A DNA stretch of 64,000 nt, from the NCBI GenBank assembly GCA_038496675.1, contig CM076662.1:20525843-20589842 (forward strand), read 5' to 3'. The notes below the pieces were generated by a model. It searched no databases. It was given only the letters and a program-made list of their open reading frames with translations, and was not told the origin of the DNA. The position numbers and the translations under genes were made by a program. This document shows, piece after piece, positions 7,808 through 19,062 of the stretch. Within the stretch, counting starts at the first letter, position 1. Every line of letters begins with the position of its first letter. The stretch comes from Rachycentron canadum. Lineage: Eukaryota; Chordata; Actinopteri; Carangiformes; Rachycentridae.

Positions 7808-10800
7808 AAATGGAATGGAAATGTAAAATGTCCAAAAAGACCAAAACAAAGAGAAGGAGAGCTGGTGTTCACAGATAGCAGTCGTCAGTGCAGTTGGTCA
7901 GTTGCTGAAAATGCCACAAGCGAGGAACATCAAATTAAATTAAATTAAAATGCAAAATAAGGTCAATAAGATTAAAAATCTGCAACAAGGTAAGTGAAGC
8001 TTGTATTTCGTGATCCATCTTGTTTTCACCACTAGTACTCCAGGCTGTAGTCCCATTTCTTCTAAATGGGACTATATATAATAATAATAAAAAAAAAAAA
8101 ACATCATGTTGTATTGACTTGAAAATAACATTTTAGCCCATAAACTCATGAGGAAAATGTTGACTGAGGTAATAAATCGAGAGAAGAAGAGGTCATTTTC
8201 ACATAGACTTCAATACAACCGGACTACAACCAGTGCAGTCGCCCCCTGATGGTCGAGCGCTTCCCACGGCGGCAGCTTGCATGGCGGCTTGCAGGTCACT
8301 CGTTCCCCGCCGTGTTTATGTATTTGCTCTGTCGATGCATGTGGTGATTTCACTCCATGCACTCGCAGCGGAAATGTGTTTTTTAATAGCAGTGTTTTAA
8401 AAAAAAAAAAATCCATCAAAACTGGCAAAGGGTGGTGAAACTCAAATTCAGTGTATTGAATTGAGCAACTGAGTGTTTTATTGATTCAACCATATTGCAG
8501 AAAGGAAGAGTGTCATATTTACTCTCTAAAATGTTCTGTGATTTGCTTTTATATTCTGTTACACTTTGGGCACTTTACGGCGGTGACTCTGCTCTTATCT
8601 GCTGCCAAAGTATCCAAGTTTGTTCGTGCCCATTTACAGGTGATGCTTTGAGCAGGCTGCTCTTCAGTCCCCAAGTTTGTATTTTAATCTGCACCTGTTG
8701 TTGCTGAGATCCGTGTGTTTGTGTGTTTGTGTTTTCGTTCTTTTCTACTGTCTTATCTGAGACATTCACTGACTAAGCAGCTAAAAGTCCACAGTCAAGG
8801 ATGCTTCAGCAGGTTATTTGGCTACTTAAGAACACACACTGACCTTCCAAATGTTACTTCGTCTGCACTCCCAGTGGTCATCTGTGTTTTCTGTTTTCTC
8901 ACAGGGTCACTATCAGTGCCAGTCCCACTGTATCATTTTCCATGCTGGGAAACGATTTGCCCTCAAATTTCATGACCTCATGCCAGATTGCATTACAGCT
9001 CTGTGTGTTTCTGTGAGCTGGAGCTGAATGGTTGACCAGCTGAACCAGTATGACTGGGAGCTCTGTGGGGGAAGCGTAATGAGTTTCATCTCCGCAACGG
9101 GGCGAGCGGTCTTTGGGTGGCAGCAGCAGGGACGAATCTAGCGGCTAATTGGTGTTATCAGCATTTTAAACACAATTAATGACAGTTCCTTCTCTTTTTC
9201 CTAATTGTAGGTGATAATTATTGTTTGTGACCTAATTTACACAAATAATTAACAGATGTATGCTGACAAATAGACCTACTTGATTCTTTGCAAATCCCTG
9301 CACCATTGTATTGTTAATTGGGCCAAATGTAAGCGGATACTCTGACGTGGCCCCCCCTCCTTACAGCTCCTCACTGAATACAGTCCTAAGCCTCTGAATA
9401 AACAGCCTCAACCTCAGGAGGTGTGTTCCTACTAAAGCCCAGATTGAGTTTTACATTGTTAGGCCAGTTAAGTGAAGTCAAAATAAAGTGGCGAAGAGTT
9501 TGTTTACTGGAACGTTTACGACAAAGCAAAAGTCCCACTCTGACCATTAAAAACACAGCTTAAGAGTCAAAGGGTGGAAATAAATGAATGTAATGAGTGT
9601 AATGTACAACATTTACAGATTTTGCACAAAAGTAAAAAAAAAGCAGAATGATTTTCTTTATTCTCGCTCGTGCGGTAATCCTTCTCCTAATTGTAACTCG
9701 TCTTTAACGATCATTATTTTCCCAGAATACCTTTTACTCCGCCTCAACTACAGTGAGATTTAAAGCTTTAATAATTCACTAGTTAAGTTAACAAAAAATG
9801 GATAAATGTGTGTTTTGTTGGTACATTTACAACAAAGTTTCATTGTCCTTCCATGTGTGCTATTGTATGTAATAATGTGACACATTTGATTATAACCTAT
9901 AAATTTGAAAAAAGTAACAAAAAAAGGCTTTTAAATGAATTTATGACCTGCATTAAAAATATCCTCAAATCTCACATACACATAAAAAATACTGTTTATG
10001 GTGATACAAATCTAAAATCAAATAACTAACACATCCCCACAGATAACATTAGAATGTTTTGTAGAATTAAGTGATTCATTATTAAAAAATCGTACCTATA
10101 GTACATTTTGCACACCCCATTGTCAGATGTTTTGATGCTAGCAAACTTCTGCAGATTAAAATGTCTTGATAGTTTTTTTTAAAAAGTTTTTTTTTTTTTT
10201 TTGATGATTTTGTTGTTAAGTATTTTACATCTACAGCAAAAGCAGCATTTATCACATAAAACACCCCGTTAGTGCGTCCGACAGTGCACGACAGTATGAC
10301 ATCTGAGACTGCGCCACATTTCCACCAAGCAGATTCCCAAGTCACAATAAAGGCATGAATCATGCTTGTGATGGCTATTTGTAAGGGGTTTCCCACCCTA
10401 CCACAAAAAAAAGGGGGCTTAGCAGAGAGCAATGTGCTCTCAGGCATTGTCTCTGGGCCAGGACCACCCGTCCCCCCCCCACGCTGTCCCACTGTCAGTC
10501 AAATAATACAATGCTACAACCCCCCCTCCCTCCCACACCATCTCCAACCCCCAACCTATTTACTAGGCCAGCCCCTCCCTGCTCCCACCACCCACACTCT
10601 GGACACAGGGAGTGGTGACATGGTGTTTTTTTAGCGGTGAATGTGGTCGATTCGTCAACAGCTGGGACTCGATTCATTCAGAGGGTAAGTCGAGTCAAGT
10701 CAAGACACGGTGGCTTTGCATAAGCATGTTGCAACACGGGGCAAAGGACATGACTATAGAACAGCAGACAAGCCTGCATTTTCAACACAAGTGTCCGTTT

Positions 10801-11074
10801 TATTGACAAAAACCAGAATGAGATTGTCACTCTGCACTTAAATATCCATTATACGCAAACTATGACACAAGAGACAGGAGACAAAAACAGCTTTCTCGCT
10901 CTGGCAGTGAAGTTTTGTGAGTTGATTTGAACCCCTTGAATTTCACTTTTCCCTGATAGCCCCCCCTTTATTTAATGATTTGCTTTTATTGAATTCATTA
11001 CTCAGTGCAGACACTGTATAACTTCAAACGCAGGCATTTATACACACATTCGTAGGTTTAGCACCTTCACAATC
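7808..11074. other. spacer between the divergent tRNA arms, right part
   Basis: No gene is recognised. It holds one copy of an interspersed repeat (8,041-8,260), a block rich in TAATT motifs at about 9,060-9,265 that looks like a conserved noncoding element, and an AT-rich stretch (9,480-10,230). There is also a C-rich stretch (about 10,460-10,620) with runs of 7-8 C. Confidence 0.7.
8041..8260. repeat. interspersed repeat family A, 3' part
   Basis: Shares a long diverged block with 31,634-32,060 and 42,703-43,110, including CATAAACTCAT, TTTTCACATAGACTTCAA and a CATCATGTTGTATTGA-like segment. Only the latter half of the element is present. It has no coding capacity and no clear terminal repeats, so I class it as a non-autonomous element of unknown type. 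A similar sequence is widespread in teleosts as far as I recall. Confidence 0.75.
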
Positions 11075-11673
11075 GGAGCCCAATCAATAGACTGGAAGGC
11101 CAACATCAGCAGCCTGGGTTGTGTTTGAGTTTAATCAACCAGCCCTAAAACCGAAATGACATTTGTCTTTACCCTCTGAAATACCAGCGACACGGCAGCA
11201 GAAAATATGTGTCGGATAAACTTAAAAAACAAAAATTGAAACCTGCTTATGTTGTGATATAGTTCAGGGGTAGAGGCATTTGTATTTCATGCACCTTGCT
11301 TAGTGATATAGTAATATATTATATATGCACTCACTCAACAATGTTGGGAACACCATATAAATACTGGATAGGGTGAGACATGGAGTTCACAAGATGCTGG
11401 AAAGAAGACTCAATGCGATAAAGAGCTTTGCATATCGGAAAGATTCATTTGTATTTTACAGATACTTCTTGTGTCTGTCCTCAAAAGTCTGTTTTCTGGA
11501 CATTGTCTCTGTCTCAGCACATCTTACAAAGGAAAAATCTCACAATAAAACAGTTCCAGTGGCTGAAGTAACGTCACCTCACGAGCTGCAGGACTCAGTC
11601 TTATTGAAACAAGTGTTTTCTCCCAGCGCAGGGTGATTATTGATCCTTGACGTACGCCGGGCCCAGCTGTACC
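11075..11673. repeat. right copy of inverted duplication
   Basis: Matches 1,215-616 in reverse complement nearly base for base; small differences include CATCAAAAG versus CCTCAAAAG on the sense strand. Homology starts abruptly at 11,075. It contains the second copy of the 87-codon ORF (11,373-11,636, plus strand) with TATAAATA upstream. Confidence 0.9.
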
Positions 11674-11771
11674 CCTTCGATAGCTCAGTTGGTAGAGCGG
11701 AGGACTGTAGAAGAACAGAGCAGGGAATTGCTGACATCCTTAGGTCGCTGGTTCAACTCCGGCTCGAAGGA
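11674..11771 (+). tRNA. tRNA-Tyr (GTA), intron-containing, copy 8
   Basis: Exon 1 is 11,674-11,710, the 25-nt intron 11,711-11,735 and exon 2 11,736-11,771. The whole gene is identical in exons and intron to copy 1 (518-615) on the other strand. It is the first plus-strand gene of the right arm. The T4 terminator candidate (11,778-11,781) sits in GGCTTTTATA, where copy 1 has T6, so the flank has already diverged. Confidence 0.95.
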
Positions 11772-12134
11772 GGTGGCTTTTATAACATTAACTAGACCTG
11801 TCCAACAGATCAAACAAGCTGAAAAATCCTCCATAAAGAACTTTCTGTGAAGAATCCACCATGTAAATAACCTCTGCAAGTGAAACATGTGTAGTACTTC
11901 AGCAGGTTGATGATATTGGCCAGTGTAACAATGGGGTTGTTGCATTGAGAGACAATATTTCAGTGCGACTCTTACACTTAGAGTCCAGACTATATTTTGT
12001 GCTGTTTGAATGTTAGAAGTATTCAGGAAGTTCACGGAAAACACTGTCATATTTAAGTTGGAAGAGAACAATCCTTTGAAAATATGAGCAACGTAACAAT
12101 ACAATGTAACACACGAGAGGGGGTGAAGCACACC

Positions 12135-12247
12135 CCTTCGATAGCTCAGTTGGCAGAGCGGAGGACTGTAGGAGAGCAAAAAAAAAAAAAAAAAAAGACA
12201 GTGTTGCTGATATCCTTAGGTCGCTGGTTCAACTCCGGCTCGAAGGA
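12135..12247 (+). tRNA. tRNA-Tyr (GTA) with A-tract intron, copy 9
   Basis: Exon 1 is 12,135-12,171, the intron 12,172-12,211 (40 nt, the longest here, with 19 consecutive A at 12,178-12,196) and exon 2 12,212-12,247. The D loop reads GTTGGCAG instead of GTTGGTAG. The intron ends GCTGAT. It is the inverted partner of the gene at 2,752 and differs mainly in A-run length. A T4 run is at 12,254-12,257. Confidence 0.92.
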
Positions 12248-12543
12248 GGAACCTTTTGCAGTTGGAGCAGTCACAGAAAATATCTTTTTTACAGTTGAAG
12301 TGAAAAACAAGCTTCTCCATGCAGAGAATCTCAACAGGATCAACCATGTGAATAATGTCCACAGCTGGAACTTGGACCTAGTTCGCGCCTCTGCTGTTGA
12401 TGATAATGCCTTGTCATCACGACTTGATCTTCAGTTTGACTAAGGCAGACGGTAAAGCTCTGAGATTTACCATCAGGATTGCAGCAGGAGGGCTGGAGCC
12501 GCTTGCAGGTGACACTGGGCGACGGTGGAGGTCATGACACGTT

Positions 12544-12642
12544 CCTTCGATTCGCTCAGCTGGTAGAGCGGAGGACTGTAGGAAAGCTGCTGGGCATAAT
12601 GCTGACATCCTTAGGTCGCTGGTTCAACTCCGGCTCGAAGGA
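12544..12642 (+). tRNA. tRNA-Tyr (GTA) with an extra base after the acceptor stem, copy 10
   Basis: Exon 1 is 38 nt (12,544-12,581) because the two-base linker TA at positions 8-9 is replaced by TTC. This alters the A box and the U8 to D-stem geometry. The intron (12,582-12,606, 25 nt) is identical to that at 2,394-2,418, and exon 2 (12,607-12,642) is normal. A T4 run is at 12,649-12,652. Stems, anticodon and B box are intact. It may be weakly functional or an early pseudogene. Confidence 0.75.
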
Positions 12643-12775
12643 GGGAGCTTTTGTAGCATTACTCAGACCTACCCCAGAGAGCCACTGAATCACGCCTCTG
12701 TTGAGGACAATTCCTTGTCATGAGGTCATCACAGAGCGACGGCTTGTTCTTCTACATGCAAACAACATTCCCTGA

Positions 12776-12831
12776 CCCTCAGTTGGTAGAACTGCATCCT
12801 TAGGTCTCTGGTTCAACTCCAGCTCGAAGGG
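12776..12831 (+). pseudogene. tRNA-Tyr pseudogene, truncated
   Basis: Only CTCAGTTGGTAGA of the 5' half survives, followed by a few bases and then the exon 2 sequence ATCCTTAGG through CTCGAAGG. The acceptor 5' strand, anticodon stem and GTA are missing. The downstream T4 has become TCTT (GGCTCTTG). Upstream sequence (about 12,753-12,774) matches 2,128-2,149 in inverted orientation, identifying it as partner of the broken copy at 2,036. Confidence 0.85.
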
Positions 12832-13159
12832 GGAGGCTCTTGTAAGTGTAACTGCTACAGGGAGAATCTACCTAACAGATGAGGTGAAAACAAGCTGCTG
12901 CTGCTTCCCCCATGCAGACTCAGTGTGTTGATGTAGTCACTGGCCCTGTGAAGAATAACATCTCTGCTGAAAACTGTACTTAAAACATATAAAGCCCTGT
13001 TCATTGTAGAGCTGTGGTCACCCTCATACAATTTTTTGCCCAATAATATAATAAGAGGAGGCGGCTCTTCTGGCGTTGCCCATTGAGTTTGTTGGCAGAA
13101 TCAACCATGAAAATAATTTCTGTAGCTGACACTGTAGCAATAACAGAACACAGGTCATC
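12832..13159. repeat. direct-duplication unit, first copy (5' part)
   Basis: Matches 19,655-19,912 directly, including the GTGTGTTGATGTAGTCACTGG-type segment near 12,920. It carries an extra piece of about 85 bases near 13,045-13,130 that the second copy lacks. No gene is seen. Confidence 0.85.
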
Positions 13160-13255
13160 CCTTTGATAGCTCAGTTGGTAGAGCAGAGGACTGTAGTAAA
13201 AAGTGCAAGTAATGCTGACATCCTTAGGTCGCTGGTTCAACTCCGGCTCGAAGGA
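13160..13255 (+). tRNA. tRNA-Tyr (GTA), acceptor and position-26 variant, copy 11
   Basis: Exon 1 is 13,160-13,196, the 23-nt intron 13,197-13,219 and exon 2 13,220-13,255. The acceptor 5' strand is CCTTTGA, making a T-G wobble at pair 5-68, and base 26 is A where the others have G. Neither breaks the fold. The intron starts TAAAAAGTGC, unlike the usual GAGAGC. A T4 run is at 13,262-13,265. The direct-duplication partner is the gene at 19,913. Confidence 0.92.
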
Positions 13256-13680
13256 GGAACCTTTTGTTGGTGTAGTTCAATTGCACTTTGCAAGTTTTCA
13301 CAACATGATGTTAATTACATTTTGTCAACTTGCTTTTTATCCTAACTTCTCCCACAGCCTGAGTATTACCTGGACCACACACACAGTCACCCTAACCTCA
13401 ACTTTACTCTATAGTGACTTGCTTTCACTCCCCATAAGGAAGATAATATGAAGCACTCGCATTGCATCCGCCATACACAGCGTTTCCAGTGTCAGCGAGG
13501 TCACTGTTGCATCTAGGCTCAGTTCCAGTACAGCTGAAGGTTGATAACATGAGGCTATCTATGACTTCACTGTGTTTTTGTCCAAATGTGCAAAAAAAAA
13601 AAAAAAGCTTTCAGCTGCAGCATTGTACATGTATATTTTACTTTGCTCAGCTATAGTTCACTAGATTTTGAGCTCATGAC
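13256..13680. repeat. direct-duplication unit, first copy (3' part)
   Basis: Nearly identical to 20,007-20,315 up to about 13,565. Includes a piece related to the CCCCATAAGGAAGA repeat seen at 20,180 and 20,478, and a poly-A run at about 13,592-13,605. Confidence 0.85.
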
Positions 13681-13773
13681 CCTTCGATAGCTCAGTTGGT
13701 AGAGCGGAGGACTGTAGAAGTGCAATATAGAGCTGTCATCCTTAGGTCGCTGGTTCAACTCCGGCTCGAAGGA
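13681..13773 (+). tRNA. tRNA-Tyr (GTA), 20-nt intron, copy 12
   Basis: Exon 1 is 13,681-13,717, the 20-nt intron 13,718-13,737 and exon 2 13,738-13,773. The intron shares CAATATAGAGCTG with the gene at 21,327 and ends GTC, keeping G at -3 while changing the usual A at -2 to T. Exons are the common local sequence. A T6 run (13,778-13,783) follows closely. Confidence 0.95.
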
Positions 13774-16700
13774 GGAGTTTTTTGAACATACATCTGACTA
13801 AAGGAGATCACATCGGACACATTGATGTTCCCAGTACACACCACTAGCTCGGTCAAATGGAGCCCATTGAGCAACTCATGCTTCCCCTTGTAAAGTTGTG
13901 TGACTGTATGTAGCTGTACGCAACACTTGTTATTTATTATCCATGTTGCATTACCACTTCAAGTTATGTTTCCAAAATGATTTGATCCTTAGAATTCAAC
14001 CAACTTATTTTCCTAAAATATATTTAAATGAAATGATTTCACTCTTTAATCCTACTTTTCCATTTAGTAATTTGTTTATGGATGCACAAAAGCCTACTCT
14101 GTCAATGCATCATGTATATTTTGGATAATTCAGTACATGTACATTGTTTTATGACAAACCAAACTGTCACAGTCATCTCGGGCTGCAGCTGAAGATTTGA
14201 GCCAGTCAATATGAAATCAGTATTCGGGAACAGCAACAGAAAGGGTTAGTGAGAGCAAGAGCGAGGTACCACAACATGGCCTTGTGGCTCCCAGGGGGCC
14301 CTCTCTGGGTTTTTGGCCCTGGTTTCATCCAATCAGAAGTGAGCCTGGCTTTGTAGACTGACGTCTCTGTGCAGGCTCAGGCATGAGCAGCCGTGAATAG
14401 TGCCTGCGGCCATGCTGACCGGTAGTCAGGCAGGAGTCAATATGGCTCCAGGCTAAAGCATCTGGGCAGACAGCTAGCTAGGTAGCCGTGCCTACATTTT
14501 GCATTTCATGCTAAGAGTGAAACTGATGCTCTTTTTCCAGAGCAACTTAATAATGAGTGACACTGAACTTAAATCCCCAGCTCATTCACTGGACATGCCA
14601 CAAAAGAGTCCAAGGACACAGTCCAAACAGCAAGCTTTAAATTATCATGGATGACAGATAACTGCCACAACAGGAAACAGGAGCTGAGGTAAAAAGATCT
14701 GCATGAAGCTAACATTAATTTTCTGTGACTGGACTTGGCTTCACATGCTTGACAAACTCACCAATGCAATAATCGTCCTGACAGTGACCTGGCATGCAGA
14801 ACTACCGTGCATAGAAGTATTTATTTGGCATATCTTCTGATGGACAAGGCAGAAAATGTTTTGTCGTGTTGTTATTTAACGGTGAGCACCTGTTGGCGAG
14901 CAGTGGAAGGCAGTCGTGGGGAGGATATTGGCGTCTCTGCTGGGAGTTTGTGCTATAAACTCTTCAAGTTTGCCTGTGCTGGATGTCTGTCTGTGCAGCG
15001 GGGGGGTGACATTATAGTTTCATCACCTGGATTTGGTGAGTGAAGCAGGGAAACTTCTCATCATAAACATAAACATTATAAACATATCTCATACATACAT
15101 ACTTGTAAAATACCAGAGTACTGGAGTACCAAATGCATCAAAGTTTTCTCCCAGTGTGGATTTGCAGCTTTAATGAAAAATAGATGAGCTTAAGTGTTAG
15201 AGTTATGTCGTCATTGTTATCTGTAATCTAGACGTGACCTAAACCAAATGTGCAGCATTTTCACACGTAAATCACAAAGACTGGGCCTTTTCTTTCGCAA
15301 ATTCCAATAATTTCCCATGTTTATCAAGTCTGATTTCACCAAAACCTGTCTGAGAAATGTCTCATTCATTCATTATATTAGCAACAAAGAAACGTTCAGG
15401 AAGTTCAGGATCCAACTTCATTCCTTAACTCAACAATGGTGGGCTCCAGGAGCAGAGAGCAACCCTCTTGCTTTGCTTCTGTTTCTATCACTTCTTTTCT
15501 GAGGTCTACCGAGCTTAGCACGGTAACCAGCTAGCCCTGGGCCGGTTGGCCCATCTTGTCACTTTCCGATACCGAATCAGCCTCCAGTCGGCTTTGAAGA
15601 ATTACAACTGCTCATAGGATGTATTTTAATCTCTTGTGAACACAATAATGGGTTAAGATAATTAACACTAGCAAAAGTTACAAATAGCTCCTTAAAGTAA
15701 ACAGAGAGAGACAATGGTACCAGAGAGCAGAGAATGGTTTGAGGCAAAATCCTTTTCTTGGTTTAGAACCAGTAAGTGATGTTTAGGACACGCTTTGAGG
15801 AAAAATCTAGGCAAAAAGAAAACACCGAAAATTATACAATGTATTAGAACGTAAACAGTGCAGTGTGCCCAAGGTTAAAAAAAGAAAGTGATGGTCTTTT
15901 TGTAATCCAACAGTGAATTTGGGGGTCAGACTTGGAGACGTTGTGGCTGCTCCTCATTCACATCACTGGTAGTTTGGTGTGGTGGAATGCTAATGACGGT
16001 GAATCACAGCTCTCCGGTCGATGTGCTGGAGAGAGTGAGGAAGTCAGGAGACCACCCAGATCTCCTCCCCTGTCTCCCTCTGCAACACTTAGCAGCGTAA
16101 TTATAAGGGAGTGACTTGTGAAAAACACTCTCTGTGCAAATATGGATTAAGTCCCAGACAGACGATTGTGTCTGCGTGCCACAGAGCGTGCATTTCCAAA
16201 ACGACACATCGCACTTTCCTTTAATCAGCAGACGTTACATAAAAAATGCGGCGGGTGAAGTTTGCATGGGCGCATTTGTGTAACTGGGACTAAGTCATTG
16301 GACACTTTGCAAGAGAGGGAATGACATTTTGACACGAGGTGAAACTAAATCCATCAGTGGCTGATGGCAGATGTTGAGTTGTTAATTCTCAGTGTTTTCG
16401 CAACATCAGCCCTGAATCACATCCTCACTCTCACATTCTTCTCTGCTTAAGCTGGTGTTTTTCGTCAGACAAACCCAGTCTCTCAGGTTTTACTTGTTTT
16501 CACTGCAATTCTCTGTTACAAAGTGATTCTTGGGAATGATAGTGAACGTTAATGGGAATGTTGCAAGGCATTGATGGTTAAACTGATGGTTCAATAATGA
16601 ATCAATGCCCGATGTTATTTTAATTCTAAACCAACACAATCAGCAATTTTCAAACAAGCTAATTTTAAGTTGTTGTTTTTTTTCTTTTACTGATATATAT

Positions 16701-18383
16701 CTTGCAGCAGAATAACATGCACAGATATTTTTGGCTTTAGCCTGAGTGTGCAGGCTTAATGGTTTTCACAGTTTAGGAGTCTCTTTTAATGGGTAGCTAG
16801 TATGAGTGAAATCCAGCGTAAGATGCTCATAGAAACTGGGCAGGTTCCAAAATAAAAGGTGTTGTCGTGTGCAGCCACATTCACACCTGGTATTAACACG
16901 TGACTACTTGTGCTGGTATTAACATGTGCATGTCCACATCTGCTCAGAATGCAAGTATGCAAATGCTACTGGATCAGCCAGAGGAGTTGTCTAGTCTCTA
17001 TGTATTATTATTTTTCTTTATGCTCATCTACATCTTAATCAGTGCTGTTCATTTCAGCGAGCCATGTCGGACTGCACAGTGCTTTAGATTAAATTCAGTT
17101 CAACACGTTTATGCGATTCCTTGTCGGGAAATGCCACATTTTCAGAGTTCAAGTGTCACTTGCCCATTTATTAACCATAACAGCAAATCACTGCAGGTGC
17201 ATCTGGGTTGATTCCATGATGCTGTATAAATAAAATTTAGCTGTTAATATTTCCAGAACTCATGACAAGCATCGGGTCTCTCGGCTGGTATGTTTTCTGC
17301 TAACATTTGTAGGCACTGAACCCTTTCATGTTTGAGTAAACGTACTGGATGTATTATTTTGGAATGAAAGATTTAAAAAAGCTTGTAGTTCATAAACAGC
17401 TCTGCCGTGCAGCTCACTTCACTGCTGGCAACGCGTCTTCCTCCCTCTCCCTTCCTTGAAACCTTATATCTGTATTTGGTTGATCGAATAAACATCTGTA
17501 TCTGCAGCAGCAGAGATCCCACAGCCCACTGTGGCCATTCCTCTTTTTTCCTTGAGAGGCTCCAGTGTTTTGGTTTAGAGAAAACACAAATGAAAACAAA
17601 CACAGCATTCAGAAGTATAGACAATACCGGGGTGGCCAGGCGAGAGGGCTGCACATTCCTCTCCATTTGAGCTAATATTCTGGGAGATTCTGTTCTTAAT
17701 GTAATTACAGGGGAAATGACGGTTTCCCATACGCAGAGGGGAGTTGGTGACTAACTGCAGGGATGGACTCTATGAAATTCATTCTGTTACTGTGGGAGTA
17801 GTGCTAAATGCATTTCCCAGAATTCCAAGGCTCAGGTTTGACGTGGACTGTATTTCCAGAGACATTTCACCTCCGAGGGATTCAGCTAACCAGCCTGGCT
17901 GCTCCATGCTAAACAGAACAGACTCAATCTCTGCTGCAAAGATATTAATTTATGAACTTTCCAGTGACAAAACTATTAAAGAGTGAGCTCAGTGGCTGCA
18001 GAGGGGCGAGCTCAGCTGTAAAACAGATGTGGAGAAGGCCATTTTTGCAGTAATGAACAAGTTTCCAATCTGCAATCGGCTTCTGAGGGAGTTCAGTGAT
18101 GGTATGTGATATGGATCAATGAATGCTACATGATTTTGGAATGCAAGAAGTTGAGCATTAGGACAGAAGCATGTGACTGATCTGTTGACATAGTGTCTGC
18201 ACTCCTGCGCTCAATGTGACATAAAAGAAATGTGAAATGTAAGTATGCGTATAGAGTGAATGCCTCTGTAAAGTTATCATTGGCTTAGATCTGATGGAGT
18301 TTGGAGCGCCGTGACCGATTCACTAGTGTCCCTGTGCTACCTAGTAGGAAAAAAAGCATCAGAGCCAGATGTGTTCTGGGTCC
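13774..18383. other. intergenic stretch without recognised genes
   Basis: A 4.6-kb interval splits the plus-strand Tyr genes. I see no tRNA remnant or convincing exon. A run of 6 G is at 15,000-15,006, and a unique-looking block of mixed composition (about 17,395-17,740, containing GTAATTACAGGGGAAATGAC) could be conserved noncoding sequence. ORFs here are short and lack splice or domain support. Confidence 0.6.
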
Positions 18384-18477
18384 CCTTCGATAGCTCAGTT
18401 GGTAGAGCGGAGGACTGTAGGAGAGCAGGATCAGAGCTGACATCCTTAGGTCGCTGGTTCAAATCCGGCTCGAAGGA
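18384..18477 (+). tRNA. tRNA-Tyr (GTA), 21-nt intron, copy 13
   Basis: Exon 1 is 18,384-18,420, the intron 18,421-18,441 and exon 2 18,442-18,477. The T loop is TTCAAAT, giving B box GGTTCAAATCC, the only copy with A59/T60 as in the usual vertebrate tRNA-Tyr. A T4 run is at 18,484-18,487. It lies about 500 bases upstream of the tRNA-Ser on the same strand. Confidence 0.95.
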
Positions 18478-18980
18478 GGAAACTTTTGCAAGTCCTGTGT
18501 CTGCATATGATAACCCATTTTAAGTCACGTATATATGGTGGCACTAACCTATGTTGAAAGGCCTGGCCTCCAACAGCCCCAAAACTGGACCAACACCATA
18601 TGTATTTTTTTTAGCTATCAAGCCAAGTCACACTTCCTCACACTTACACTTTGTAATCACATGCTCATTAAAAATGTGTCCCACTGTAATATGCCTCACA
18701 ATCACTGTACAAAGAACAGATCTTTGTAACTTTCTTGGTATTTTTGGAAAATGCACCATTAGAGGTTGTGTTGGAGCTGGAAGTTCTGCGATTCGTCTTT
18801 ATCAGCCATCTGTCCTGACACAGTGTCCTTCACCGACACACACAGATCCTCCGCCCTGCTCAGCAGTCGTTCTGGATGAGAACATCAGATAAAAGTGTTG
18901 CCATTAACCATTAAGTTGCTTTAGTCACTACCCGGTTTCCTCTCTGGAGCTGTTAGGGAGGCTTTCAGGGGGCCTGCAGA
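18478..18980. other. interval between tRNA-Tyr and tRNA-Ser
   Basis: No feature is recognised. The sequence is of mixed composition with a CACACACAG stretch near 18,835. Overlapping short ORFs show no domain. Confidence 0.5.
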
Positions 18981-19062
18981 GCTGTGATGGCCGAGTGGTT
19001 AAGGCGTTGGACTTGAAATCCAATAGGGTTTCCCTGCGCAGGTTCAAATCCTGCTCACAGCG
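18981..19062 (+). tRNA. tRNA-Ser (TGA)
   Basis: An 82-nt class II tRNA without intron. Acceptor GCTGTGA pairs with TCACAGC, the anticodon loop CTTGAAA gives anticodon TGA, the long variable arm (AGGGTTTCCCTG) forms a hairpin typical of tRNA-Ser, the T stem GCAGG/CCTGC is perfect and the discriminator is G. The A box (TGGCCGAGTGG) and B box (GGTTCAAATCC) are intact. No run of four T occurs on the transcribed strand until about 19,270; the nearest candidate is CTTT at 19,067-19,070. It is the only non-Tyr tRNA in the window. Confidence 0.95.
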
